From positions 1 to 12,131 of the forward strand of contig JAQCDI010000040.1 of assembly GCA_027620595.1 (NCBI GenBank): 12,131 bases of DNA, given 5' to 3'. Numbering within the stretch: position 1 is the stretch's first letter; each line of letters begins with the position of its first letter. Of the stretch, positions 1-7,149 are shown in pieces. The notes under the pieces are model-generated. The model was not told the DNA's origin. It saw nothing but the letters and a program-made list of their open reading frames with translations, and ran no database searches. The position numbers were made by a program, and so were the translations under genes. The stretch comes from Bacteroidota bacterium (lineage in GTDB: Bacteria; Bacteroidota; Rhodothermia; Rhodothermales; UBA10348).

Positions 1-48
1 GCATGAGGAAATGCCCTGCCGGCGCGCAACGGATGCCCGCATGGGGAA
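1..48. other. Left-edge sequence downstream of recX, unassigned
   Basis: These 48 bases follow the recX stop codon in the direction of transcription. I see no convincing terminator hairpin with a T-run. A minus-strand ATG at 40-42 opens a frame that stays open for 14 codons to the window edge, and another ATG lies at 2-4. Either could begin a further gene in the same direction, but there is too little sequence to identify a product. Confidence 0.3.
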
Positions 49-726
49 TCAGTCGTCAGAATGCTGCCTCATGGCCTGCCGGATGACGGATGCGTCATAT
101 CCCCGCCGGATAAGGAAAGCCATGATTTTTCGTTCCCGTTTGCGCTCGTCGGATTCGCTGCGGTAGCGGTGCAGTGCTTTATCCAACTGCTGGCCGAGCT
201 GCTCACCCAATTCGTCCGGCGGACATTCGGTGGCCACGGCCTCCCGGGCCACAGCCGCGTCGATCCCTTTCCTGCGCAGTTCTGCTTCGATCCGACGGGG
301 TCCGTAGCCACGGGACCGGGCCCGGGAGGCCGCGAACTGGAGGGCAAACCGCGCATCGTCCAGGTACATCAGATCCCGCAGTCGATCCACCACCCGATCG
401 GCCATGGCGTCGGGGACGGCCAGTTCGCCCAGTCGGGTGCGTATTTCCCGCTCGGTCCGGGGGCGGTAGGACAGGTAGTCGAGGCACCGCTTCATGGCCT
501 TGAAGTAACGGTCCTCCTCCACGAGTGCCCGGCAGGCCGGGCCGTCGAGATGCAGGCTTTTCCGAAGCCCTGCCTCAGCCACGAGGTTGACATGGAGACC
601 GAAAGCAAATGCGCCGTCGAGGAAGACTGAACACCGATCCGGATCCTTTTTCTGGACCTGGACGGCCGTCACCGTTCCGCCTTCGGCGGGCGTCTCCGGG
701 ATTTCGATGGGCTGGATTCGGCGCAT
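49..726 (-). CDS. recX: RecX family regulatory protein
   Basis: RecX proteins bind RecA filaments in the cytoplasm and usually restrain recombination and SOS activity. The 225-residue product shows the family pattern of repeated three-helix modules: a first module around residues 75-100 (a C-L-D-Y-L-S-Y-R-P-R-T-E-x-E-I-R segment), a second around 120-155 (Y-L-D-D-A-R-F-A, then A-S-R, R-G-x-G-P-R-R-I and K-G-I), and a third near the C-terminus (R-K-I-M-A-F-L-I-R-R-G-Y). A roughly 70-residue N-terminal region precedes them. I chose the ATG at 726; a TTG two codons upstream (732) is also open, but the ATG is the simpler start. No clear Shine-Dalgarno is seen. The gene starts 19 bp after the DUF4249 stop codon on the same strand, so it may be read through from the receptor operon. 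recA is not in the window. The family call is firm; the regulatory effect on RecA is inferred from the family. Confidence 0.9.
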   Translation of the reverse strand: MRRIQPIEIPETPAEGGTVTAVQVQKKDPDRCSVFLDGAFAFGLHVNLVAEAGLRKSLHLDGPACRALVEEDRYFKAMKRCLDYLSYRPRTEREIRTRLGELAVPDAMADRVVDRLRDLMYLDDARFALQFAASRARSRGYGPRRIEAELRRKGIDAAVAREAVATECPPDELGEQLGQQLDKALHRYRSESDERKRERKIMAFLIRRGYDASVIRQAMRQHSDD

Positions 727-745
727 GGTCAAGGGGGAAGGGGAT

Positions 746-1645
746 TCATCGGCGGACGTGCACCCTCAGAGAATCCACAGAAATGCCTCCCACGAAGCCG
801 AGGCCTCCGATGACGTTCGTTATCGGTTCGCGGCGCACCGGACTTGTCCGACTGGACGCATATTGGGCATACCGGTCATTGCTTCGCAGAAGGACAATCC
901 GAAGGTCGTGTTCGGGAAGCGGTGCCGTGGCCGACGCCACAGGTACCGCGTAGACGCCTTCCCAGAGCCGTTGGCCCGGATTCCGGAGAACCGCAGAGGA
1001 CTCCTTGAAGACCTGGGATGGCAGCAGGAAGAAGTCCAGCAGTGAAGAAGAAAACGCTGCTGACGGTTGCAGGCGCGCTTCGATCCATCCCTCGGGATCC
1101 GCTCCTTCCCACTCCACAGACACCTGCACCGGATAGACGAAACCCGTTGTAGCATCAATGTCGAGAGCCAGGGAGTCCAGTCCCAGCTGGAGGGAATCGA
1201 GCAGGACCACCGGAACCGGATGGTCCGGGATGGAGACCGATGCCTGAAGCAGACGGAGCACCGGCGGCAAGACGCCCGCGGCCCGCACGACCTGTCCGTT
1301 TCCTTCCACCCGAACCTCGAAGGTCTGTCCCGGTCCGGGCCGCATCGTGTCTTGGGACTCGGGCATGTAGATCAAGGGGTCGGTAAGCGTTGGCAGGTAC
1401 GTGTGGATACGCCCGCCCACCTCGACCTGCACGCGCAGGTCGCCCTGTGGCGGGGCCGGCTCCAGCGGAGCAGCCACATCCAGCGTGGACGTGATGCGCA
1501 CCGGAGGCAGGGCCTGTCCGGTTTCCAGCCAGGCCTCCACTACCAGGAGATCGTCCTGATCCGGCCGTGTCGTATCACACCCAAGGAGCCCAACCATCAG
1601 GCATCCTGCAAACCACGGCAAAAAGCGGAAGGGGATCTGTAGCAT
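746..1645 (-). CDS. DUF4249 family lipoprotein, partner of the TonB receptor
   Basis: The product is 299 residues. It begins with a short lipoprotein signal peptide: basic residue at 7, hydrophobic stretch from about 8 to 21, and lipobox L-L-G-C with the lipidated cysteine at residue 23. Acidic residues follow soon after (D24, D29, D31, D32). The rest looks beta-rich and has the character of DUF4249, a Bacteroidota family usually encoded beside STN-type TonB-dependent receptors; its biochemical role is not established. The frame stays open upstream to 1990, but that part is antisense-like filler within the receptor's 3' end. The start at 1645 is preferred because the lipoprotein signal begins exactly there and its ATG overlaps the receptor stop codon as TGATG, which implies translational coupling. 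The likely location is the outer membrane, as a ligand-capturing or accessory partner of the receptor; that role is inferred from context. Confidence 0.82.
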   Translation of the reverse strand: MLQIPFRFLPWFAGCLMVGLLGCDTTRPDQDDLLVVEAWLETGQALPPVRITSTLDVAAPLEPAPPQGDLRVQVEVGGRIHTYLPTLTDPLIYMPESQDTMRPGPGQTFEVRVEGNGQVVRAAGVLPPVLRLLQASVSIPDHPVPVVLLDSLQLGLDSLALDIDATTGFVYPVQVSVEWEGADPEGWIEARLQPSAAFSSSLLDFFLLPSQVFKESSAVLRNPGQRLWEGVYAVPVASATAPLPEHDLRIVLLRSNDRYAQYASSRTSPVRREPITNVIGGLGFVGGISVDSLRVHVRR

Positions 1646-4278
1646 CACAGGTCCACCAGGATGTCGAGCATGGGAAGGATGGGCAGACCGAGGCGATTGT
1701 CGGGCCGTGCATCCGGGCGCGCAGGGTCCCACGTTTGCCCCACCACATTCCGGTGGTTGAGCAGGTTGTACACCGTAAGGCCGGTCGACCATCGTGCCTG
1801 GGCCCATTCGAAGCGGTAGGCCGCCCGGACATCGATGCGTACGTAGGCCGGGAGTCGCCCGTTGTTCAGCTCGGAGCGGTGGAAATACCAGGTGGGCTCT
1901 CCTGTAACCGGATCCTCGAGTTGGTAGCGGGCCGTTGGAACGGAAACCGGATATCCGCTGCGCCAGTCCAGGGACGCTCCAGAGGTCCATCGAGGGCCTT
2001 CCCGGTTTACGACCAGGGTGAAAGCGTGGGGTGTGTCATATCGCGATGGGCGCCATGGCCCGGGCGCTTCGTCAAGGAAGCGGTTCTCGGCCCGCATGAA
2101 CGTGTAGGATCCAACCACGGTCCATCGGTCGCTGCGGACTTCTATGCCTGATTCCACGCCTGCGCTTCGCTCCTCTCCGTCCTCGTACTGACCCAGCAAG
2201 GTGGCCACCTCAATGCCCGGTCCAAGGAGGCCATCCTTGGACTGGAAATCGTCCTCTGGAAGAAGGGTGCCCTTGCCCGAGCGGACAAAGCCGTTCAGTC
2301 GCAGGATGGTCAGAGGCAGGATGTGGGATTCAGTGCCCACAGAAATCTGGTGCGCGCGTGCCGGTTCCGCGCCGGATCCTACTGGCACCCATCGGCTCGA
2401 GACCAGGTCATAGAGGAATGCATTGCGGTCCCGGATGCGCTGCAGGTACTGCACGTGGGAGCTGGCAGCGGCGCGCAGGATGAGCCATGCAGGATCCACG
2501 GCCCATTGGACAGACAACCGGGGCTCGAGGCGCACATAGCCTCCTTTCCCGAACACCGAGGCGCGCAGGCCTGGTAAAACGCGCAGGGAGGGCATCGGGG
2601 ACCATATATCCTGGATGAAGGCAGACGCCTCGATCGTGTGCGTCTGACTGGACTGTTGCAGGGGCTCGGAGAGGGTGGGGGTATAGGCCACGGTGGCATC
2701 GAGGTCGGACGCAAAGCGGTGTCGAACCGACTCCACTCCGACGCGCACCTGGTGTGCAAGCGAAGGATACCAATCCAGAACCACCCGGGCGCCCACGTCC
2801 TCGAGCTCCACCTGATAGGCAGATGTGACCGCCGACGATTCGCTGGGTCGGATGAACGCACTTTCACGGGCCCGATATTGGGAGAAGAAGACCGTTGAGG
2901 TCAGGAAGAGGCGGGCGGTCAGCAGGCGTTGATAGCGGGTACTCAGGATGCGGTTTCCCCAGGCCTGGTCGATCTCGAAAAAGAGATCGGCCGGTCGGAG
3001 CCAGGAGGAAAAATCCAGCGACAGATCAAAGGGCAAGCGCAGATCGAGGGCGTCCCGGCCGGCATACCACGAGATCGAGACCGTGGAAAGGGCGTCGGGT
3101 CGGAATGTGAACTTGGCACTCCAGTCGTAGAAATAGTACCCCGTCCGAAGGGTGTCCTGCCGGCCCAGGTCGTCCTCGACCGGATGTGTCCGACCGATCA
3201 GTCGATCCACATAGGAACGCCGTCCCGACAGCATGAATGAACTGTTTGCCGATACCGGGCTCTCGAGGATGAAGTGTGCATTGAGTCCCGATACGCCCAC
3301 CGTTGCACTCGGCTCGGCGCGTGAACCGTCCCGCAGCTCGGCATCCAGCACGGCCGACAGGCGCCCTCCGTATTCCGCCGGAAACGCACCGCGGTAGAGG
3401 GAAACGTCCTTGAAGGTGTCCGACTGGAAGGTGGAAATGAGGCTGAAGGCATGCCAGGGATGATAGATGGGCGCTCCATCCACCAGGTACAGGTTCTGGT
3501 CCGGCCCACTGCCCCGGACCAGGAGACCACCGGTGGCCTCGCCGGCGCGCTGTACGCCCGGAAGCCACTTCAAGGATTCAAGCACGTCGGTATTGCCGAG
3601 CGTTCCCGGCAGCTGCTGCAGTTGGCGTCCCGAAACGGAGATCAGTCCCGGCGTGATGGTCAGGTCGGCCCGGCGTTCGACATCCTCCTCGATGACGACC
3701 CCTGAAACCTCGTAGGTCATCGGGGTCAGGGCATACCGGCCATTGCGCGCAGCGGGCACGATCGTGGTGTCGAGCCGGGCGTACCCCAGGTAGGTAACCA
3801 CCATGCTGATGGGTCGATGACCCAGTCCGGGAAAGGCAAAATAGCCGGCTTCATTGGTAATGGCCCGGGCGCCTACTCCCGGCAGGACCACGTGCGCCCC
3901 ATGAAGGGCGTCTCCGGAAGCCGCATCAAGCACGAATCCGGAGACGGTGCCACCTGTTTCGCGGGGGTCGGAATTCGCCTCTTCCCGCAGAGGAATCAGG
4001 ACGGATTGCCGGCGGGAAATGGATTCGATCCGGAACGGATGCCCCGACATGACACAGATCAGGGCGTCCCTCGGGGATGTGCCCCGATACCGGCAGGAAC
4101 TCCTCAAACCGGCCATCAGGGCGGGACTGTAGACTACATCGACGCCTGTAGCCTCGGAATAGACTTCCAGGGCCTCGGAGATCGGGGTGTCTGAAAACTG
4201 CAGACGAATGGTCTGCGCATGGGTATCCGCGGCGGCCAGGACCGCAAGTAAAACAAGAATCGCTGACCGGATTGGCAC
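1645..4278 (-). CDS. TonB-dependent outer-membrane receptor with STN signalling domain (FecA-like architecture)
   Basis: An 877-residue outer-membrane receptor. Domains in order: Sec signal peptide at about 1-21 (ends T-H-A then Q); STN (secretin/TonB short N-terminal) domain at about 23-97, which in FecA-type receptors contacts the FecR regulator in the periplasm; a carboxypeptidase-regulatory-like beta-sandwich at about 111-187; a plug domain at about 195-320 with L-V-R-G-S-G-P-D-Q-N and L-Y-L-V-D-G-A-P-I-Y motifs and G-A-F-P-A-E-Y-G-G-R; then a 22-strand-type beta-barrel to the C-terminus. The start is GTG at 4278; no ATG in this frame would keep the signal peptide intact. No strong Shine-Dalgarno is present. 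It follows fecR by 96 bp and is coupled to the DUF4249 gene. No SusD homologue is next to it. The ligand (siderophore, metal complex, peptide or glycan) cannot be told from the sequence. Confidence 0.92.
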   Translation of the reverse strand: MPIRSAILVLLAVLAAADTHAQTIRLQFSDTPISEALEVYSEATGVDVVYSPALMAGLRSSCRYRGTSPRDALICVMSGHPFRIESISRRQSVLIPLREEANSDPRETGGTVSGFVLDAASGDALHGAHVVLPGVGARAITNEAGYFAFPGLGHRPISMVVTYLGYARLDTTIVPAARNGRYALTPMTYEVSGVVIEEDVERRADLTITPGLISVSGRQLQQLPGTLGNTDVLESLKWLPGVQRAGEATGGLLVRGSGPDQNLYLVDGAPIYHPWHAFSLISTFQSDTFKDVSLYRGAFPAEYGGRLSAVLDAELRDGSRAEPSATVGVSGLNAHFILESPVSANSSFMLSGRRSYVDRLIGRTHPVEDDLGRQDTLRTGYYFYDWSAKFTFRPDALSTVSISWYAGRDALDLRLPFDLSLDFSSWLRPADLFFEIDQAWGNRILSTRYQRLLTARLFLTSTVFFSQYRARESAFIRPSESSAVTSAYQVELEDVGARVVLDWYPSLAHQVRVGVESVRHRFASDLDATVAYTPTLSEPLQQSSQTHTIEASAFIQDIWSPMPSLRVLPGLRASVFGKGGYVRLEPRLSVQWAVDPAWLILRAAASSHVQYLQRIRDRNAFLYDLVSSRWVPVGSGAEPARAHQISVGTESHILPLTILRLNGFVRSGKGTLLPEDDFQSKDGLLGPGIEVATLLGQYEDGEERSAGVESGIEVRSDRWTVVGSYTFMRAENRFLDEAPGPWRPSRYDTPHAFTLVVNREGPRWTSGASLDWRSGYPVSVPTARYQLEDPVTGEPTWYFHRSELNNGRLPAYVRIDVRAAYRFEWAQARWSTGLTVYNLLNHRNVVGQTWDPARPDARPDNRLGLPILPMLDILVDL

Positions 4279-4316
4279 GCCCGTTCGTCGCCCGCAGAAA
4301 GGAAGTTGACGATGGC

Positions 4317-4346
4317 GTTATAGACGTGCGGCAACAGCACGTTCCG
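4317..4346 (-). promoter_or_regulatory. Candidate promoter of the TonB receptor gene
   Basis: In the 96-bp gap between fecR and the receptor, the minus strand reads GGAACG, a 17-base spacer, then TATAAC (GGAACG at 4341-4346, TATAAC at 4317-4322). It would place a transcript start roughly 30 bp before the GTG. The same stretch can also be read as an ECF-type promoter: GGAAC followed 14 bases later by CGTCTA, both close to textbook ECF -35 and -10 motifs although the spacing is 2-3 bases short. A promoter here would let the neighbouring ECF sigma factor control the receptor-lipoprotein pair. This is a motif match by eye only. Confidence 0.35.
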
Positions 4347-4374
4347 TCCTGCGGCCGTCGATGTCAGCCCGCGC

Positions 4375-5514
4375 TCAGTTCCTGGGAGCCGGCTTCACTT
4401 CAAACCGGTTGCCTTCGAGCTCGGTCACGGTGGCACCCAGCGCGGCTCCGATGATGTCCAGGATGGCTTTGGTGCCGCGTTCCGTTTCGAACGTGCCCGT
4501 CAGCGGCGTCTCGCGCAGCGCCTCATCCAGCTCGATGGTCACATCGAAGGTCTCGGACAACTGCCGCACCACATCGGACATGGGCGTGTCGCGGAAGATG
4601 AGCAGTTCGGTCCAGATCAGCGCACGTACCATGTCCACGTCCCGGACGTCGGGACGCGCCATGTCTTTCGTCATCCAACCCTGCTGACCGGGTTCGAGCA
4701 CGACTGCCTCGCCCAGGGCCGCATGTCCGGCCAGGGAGACCCGGCCTGACAGGAGGGTCACCTCGGTGCCTTCCAGGGTCCGCACTCCGAAGCTGGTACC
4801 CAGCACGGTGGTCAACGCTTCTTCGGTTTCCACGCGGAAGGGCTGGGGGCCGGCCACTACATCAAAAAAAGCGCTTCCCTCCAGGCGCACCCGGCGCTCA
4901 TCGGCGTCGTCGGCGAACAACCAGGCCAGGGTCGTTCCCGGGGCGATCCGTACTTCCGAGCCGTCCGGCAGGGCTGCCACGTCCCAGGAAGCGGTGCTCG
5001 CCCACGTGGGCAGGTCCGCTGCGGGCTCTGTCGTCAGGAACTGACGTCCGACGACAAGCAGCGCCACCACGGCAGCCGCGGCCAGGGTGCGGCGAAGGAG
5101 CCGCAGGGGCGATCCGACGCGCTGGACGGGCTGGCGATCGGCCGGTTGGGCGGCACCTCGTGCCCAGGCCGTTTCGAAATCGTCTGCTTCCGCCCGGATG
5201 CGATCCAGGATGTGCTTCAGGGCCGGATGGGCAGCCATCAGCTGGTCGAGTTGACCGGCCGATTCCCGCAGAAGCGAGTGCTCGGCCTCGCTCAGGTCAT
5301 CTGCCGCCCATCGGTCCCGGCACGCCAGCAGGACCAGCGCTTCCCGGGCGGGCACGGCATCGGCCCATTCCTGGTGGATCCGTTGACTCAGATGCTGCCA
5401 GCGACGCCAGGCCAGGGCCAAGGAAGGGTCCTGGCGAACCGCCTCCCGAACCGCGCGCCTTTCGGCGTCGGACCAGTCGTCCAGCAACAGGATGTCTTCG
5501 ATGGTCAAGGGCAT
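4375..5514 (-). CDS. FecR-type anti-sigma factor (membrane-spanning sigma regulator)
   Basis: A 379-residue inner-membrane regulator that would hold the neighbouring ECF sigma factor and respond to the STN domain of the receptor. A cytoplasmic helical region covers about 1-140. One transmembrane helix lies at about 143-160 (alanine/valine/leucine-rich, preceded by arginines). A periplasmic FecR domain follows at about 178-285 (L-P-D-G-S-E-V-R-I, L-E-G-S-A-F-F-D-V, V-L-G-T-S-F-G-V, V-T-L-L-S-G-R-V). The C-terminal DUF4974 domain at about 305-375 resembles the STN fold. I chose the ATG at 5514; a TTG five codons upstream (5529) is also open. The cytoplasmic part seems to hold two similar helical segments (12-45 and 72-107), not an obvious zinc-finger anti-sigma domain. 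The gene lies 96 bp after the sigma factor gene and 96 bp before the receptor. Confidence 0.9.
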   Translation of the reverse strand: MPLTIEDILLLDDWSDAERRAVREAVRQDPSLALAWRRWQHLSQRIHQEWADAVPAREALVLLACRDRWAADDLSEAEHSLLRESAGQLDQLMAAHPALKHILDRIRAEADDFETAWARGAAQPADRQPVQRVGSPLRLLRRTLAAAAVVALLVVGRQFLTTEPAADLPTWASTASWDVAALPDGSEVRIAPGTTLAWLFADDADERRVRLEGSAFFDVVAGPQPFRVETEEALTTVLGTSFGVRTLEGTEVTLLSGRVSLAGHAALGEAVVLEPGQQGWMTKDMARPDVRDVDMVRALIWTELLIFRDTPMSDVVRQLSETFDVTIELDEALRETPLTGTFETERGTKAILDIIGAALGATVTELEGNRFEVKPAPRN

Positions 5515-5610
5515 GGCCCGCGGGCTCAAGGCAAGGGTGCAATCGTTCCGATGAACAGACAGAGGGTCTGCAACGGGGGAAGCCGCTGCCGAAGCGGAAA
5601 AGGTAACAGG

Positions 5611-6156
5611 TCAGCGTTCGACCATGGGCAGGCCGGCCATCCAAAGAAGGAACAGCCCCAGAATGTCCCGCATGCGGTCGAAGGCCCGCTTGACCTGCAT
5701 CTTGATGGCAGCCTCCGTCGAACCGATCATTTCGGCAATCTCTTCATAGCGGTAGCCATACTCGCGCAGCTCGATGATTTCGCGTGCCCGATCCGAAAGG
5801 GCGGAAAGGGCCCGCTCCAGGTCGAGGGCGTCCCCCGACGGCATGAGGGTGTCCTCGATCTCGGGGGCGTCCTGCATATCGAAAAGCGACTCTTTGGCCG
5901 TGTAGCGTCCGCGATAGAAGTCCTGCAGCTCGTAGAGCGCGCCCTTCATGGCAAAGGCTTTGAGGCGGGTCTCGTCCTTCAGGTCAACGAGCCCCCGATG
6001 GACCCGCAGCAACGCATTCTGCACCAGGTCATCCACGTCGGGCTTGCGGCCGATGCGTGCAATGAAGAACGCCCGCATGCGCGGCTCCAACGCGCGGAGC
6101 AGTTGGCTCATGGCTCCTTCGTCACCTTTCCGGGCACGGAGGACCAGGGCGGTCAT
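5611..6156 (-). CDS. ECF-family RNA polymerase sigma factor
   Basis: A 181-residue sigma-70 family factor of the extracytoplasmic-function type. Region 2 lies at about 5-75, with the core-binding and -10-recognition segment D-V-D-D-L-V-Q-N-A-L-L-R-V. Region 4 is at about 113-165, with the helix-turn-helix segment Y-R-Y-E-E-I-A-E-M-I-G-S-T-E-A-A-I-K that would read the -35 element. The protein ends in a short hydrophobic tail (L-G-L-F-L-L-W-M-A-G-L). I chose the ATG at 6156 because M-T-A-L-V-L-R-A-R-K-G-D-E is a typical family beginning. A GTG seven codons upstream (6177) is a fair alternative. The frame stays open to 6912 inside pheA, but that extension has no sigma character. It is followed by fecR and an STN receptor, so it is very likely released by FecR signalling and directs transcription of the receptor genes. 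The partnership is inferred from gene order. Confidence 0.9.
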   Translation of the reverse strand: MTALVLRARKGDEGAMSQLLRALEPRMRAFFIARIGRKPDVDDLVQNALLRVHRGLVDLKDETRLKAFAMKGALYELQDFYRGRYTAKESLFDMQDAPEIEDTLMPSGDALDLERALSALSDRAREIIELREYGYRYEEIAEMIGSTEAAIKMQVKRAFDRMRDILGLFLLWMAGLPMVER

Positions 6157-6259
6157 CGGATCGGGGAGTTCGGACACAGGCAGGTCGGGTCGTGGGACAA
6201 TCGACGGCGGGTACGGTCCAGGCCGCAACAAGATTCGTGGAAAGGCGCCGATGGCAGCA

Positions 6260-7138
6260 TCAATCGAGGGTTGGCCCGGTCCGGTAGCTGCCCAGCACCT
6301 TGACCTGGGCGGCCACCTCGTGCAGGTGTCGCAGTGCGTGTCCGATGGGCTCGTCATCGCGGTGCCCGGAAAGATCGAGGTAGAACACGTACTTGCCCGG
6401 GCTGCCAACCAGTGGGCGGCTCTCGATCTTGAGCAGGTCGATGTCCCGCAACGCGAAAACGGCCAGGCTCTTGAACAGTCCGCCGGGGACGTTCTCGCGC
6501 TGGGCGTAGACCAGGGTTGTGCGCCAGCCCTGGGCGTCGCGGGCCGCGGCGGCCAGTCCGGCATCGGCGTCGACGTCCGGCCGGCCGAGGGCCAGGAAGC
6601 GGGTGTAATTGGCGTGATTGCTCTCGATGCCCTCGGCCAGGATGTCGAGGCCGTACGTGGCCGCCGCAGCCCGGCTGGCAATGGCGGCCTCATCCGACTT
6701 TCCACCTTCGGCCACCTCTTTGGCCGCACCTGCCGTGTCATAGGCCGGCACGATGGCCGCTGAAGGGAGGTTCGCCCGCAAAAAATCCCGGCACTGCCCG
6801 AGGGCCTGCGGGTGGGACATGACCCGGCGCAGGTTCTCGATGCGCGTGCCGCGGCAGGCCATGAGCTGATGCCGGATGCGCAACTGCACCTCGGCAAGGA
6901 TCTGGAGGTCATGCTCCAGCAGCAGGTCGTAATTCTGGTGGACGCTGCCGAAGAGGGAATTCTCGATGGGGAGGACGGCCCGATCCACGGCGCCCGTAGT
7001 CACGGCTTCGAACGCTGCCTCGAAGCTCGGGAAGGGGACTTTCCGGGCCTCAGGGTACAGGGCGGAAAGGGCTTCCTCGCTGTAGGCGCCGATTTCCCCC
7101 TGGAATCCGACGCGGAGCACGTGTGTGGACGTGTTCAT
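6260..7138 (-). CDS. pheA: Prephenate dehydratase (monofunctional)
   Basis: Converts prephenate to phenylpyruvate with loss of water and carbon dioxide, the committed step to phenylalanine, in the cytoplasm. The 292-residue protein has the catalytic domain at about 8-187: G-x-x-G-A-Y-S-E near the start, V-L-P-I-E-N-S at 55-61, and the catalytic N-Y-T-R-F at 177-181 with Thr179. A C-terminal ACT domain follows at about 203-285, with P-G-G-L-F-K-S-L at 218-225 and E-S-R-P at 239-242, the segments that bind phenylalanine for feedback inhibition. In the first, the usual G-A-L is G-G-L. There is no chorismate mutase domain, so this is the one-function form rather than the enterobacterial P-protein. 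It starts 11 bp after the argS stop codon and is very probably cotranscribed with it. Its stop lies 103 bp before the sigma factor gene. Confidence 0.95.
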   Translation of the reverse strand: MNTSTHVLRVGFQGEIGAYSEEALSALYPEARKVPFPSFEAAFEAVTTGAVDRAVLPIENSLFGSVHQNYDLLLEHDLQILAEVQLRIRHQLMACRGTRIENLRRVMSHPQALGQCRDFLRANLPSAAIVPAYDTAGAAKEVAEGGKSDEAAIASRAAAATYGLDILAEGIESNHANYTRFLALGRPDVDADAGLAAAARDAQGWRTTLVYAQRENVPGGLFKSLAVFALRDIDLLKIESRPLVGSPGKYVFYLDLSGHRDDEPIGHALRHLHEVAAQVKVLGSYRTGPTLD

Positions 7139-7149
7139 GCCATGGCCTC

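Noticed and set aside
746..1990. DUF4249 frame extended upstream to 1990
   Set aside because: The extra part lies inside the receptor's 3' end, while a lipoprotein signal peptide begins precisely at 1645.
5583..5597. Hairpin CCGCT-GCCGA-AGCGG between the sigma factor gene and fecR, considered as a terminator
   Set aside because: The stem is only 5 bp with no T-run on the minus strand after it, and a terminator between the sigma factor gene and fecR would be odd.
6157..6259. Possible promoter or terminator between pheA and the sigma factor gene
   Set aside because: I could find neither a hairpin with a T-run nor a convincing -35/-10 or TAnnTTTG pair on the minus strand.
5146..6303. A 385-codon plus-strand open frame across fecR and the sigma factor gene
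   Set aside because: Antisense shadow of two well-supported genes; its composition and lack of any motif argue against a protein.
5611..6912. Sigma factor frame extended upstream to 6912
   Set aside because: The extra 252 codons overlap pheA in another frame, are rich in Arg/Pro/Ser and show no sigma features; the family N-terminus begins at 6156.
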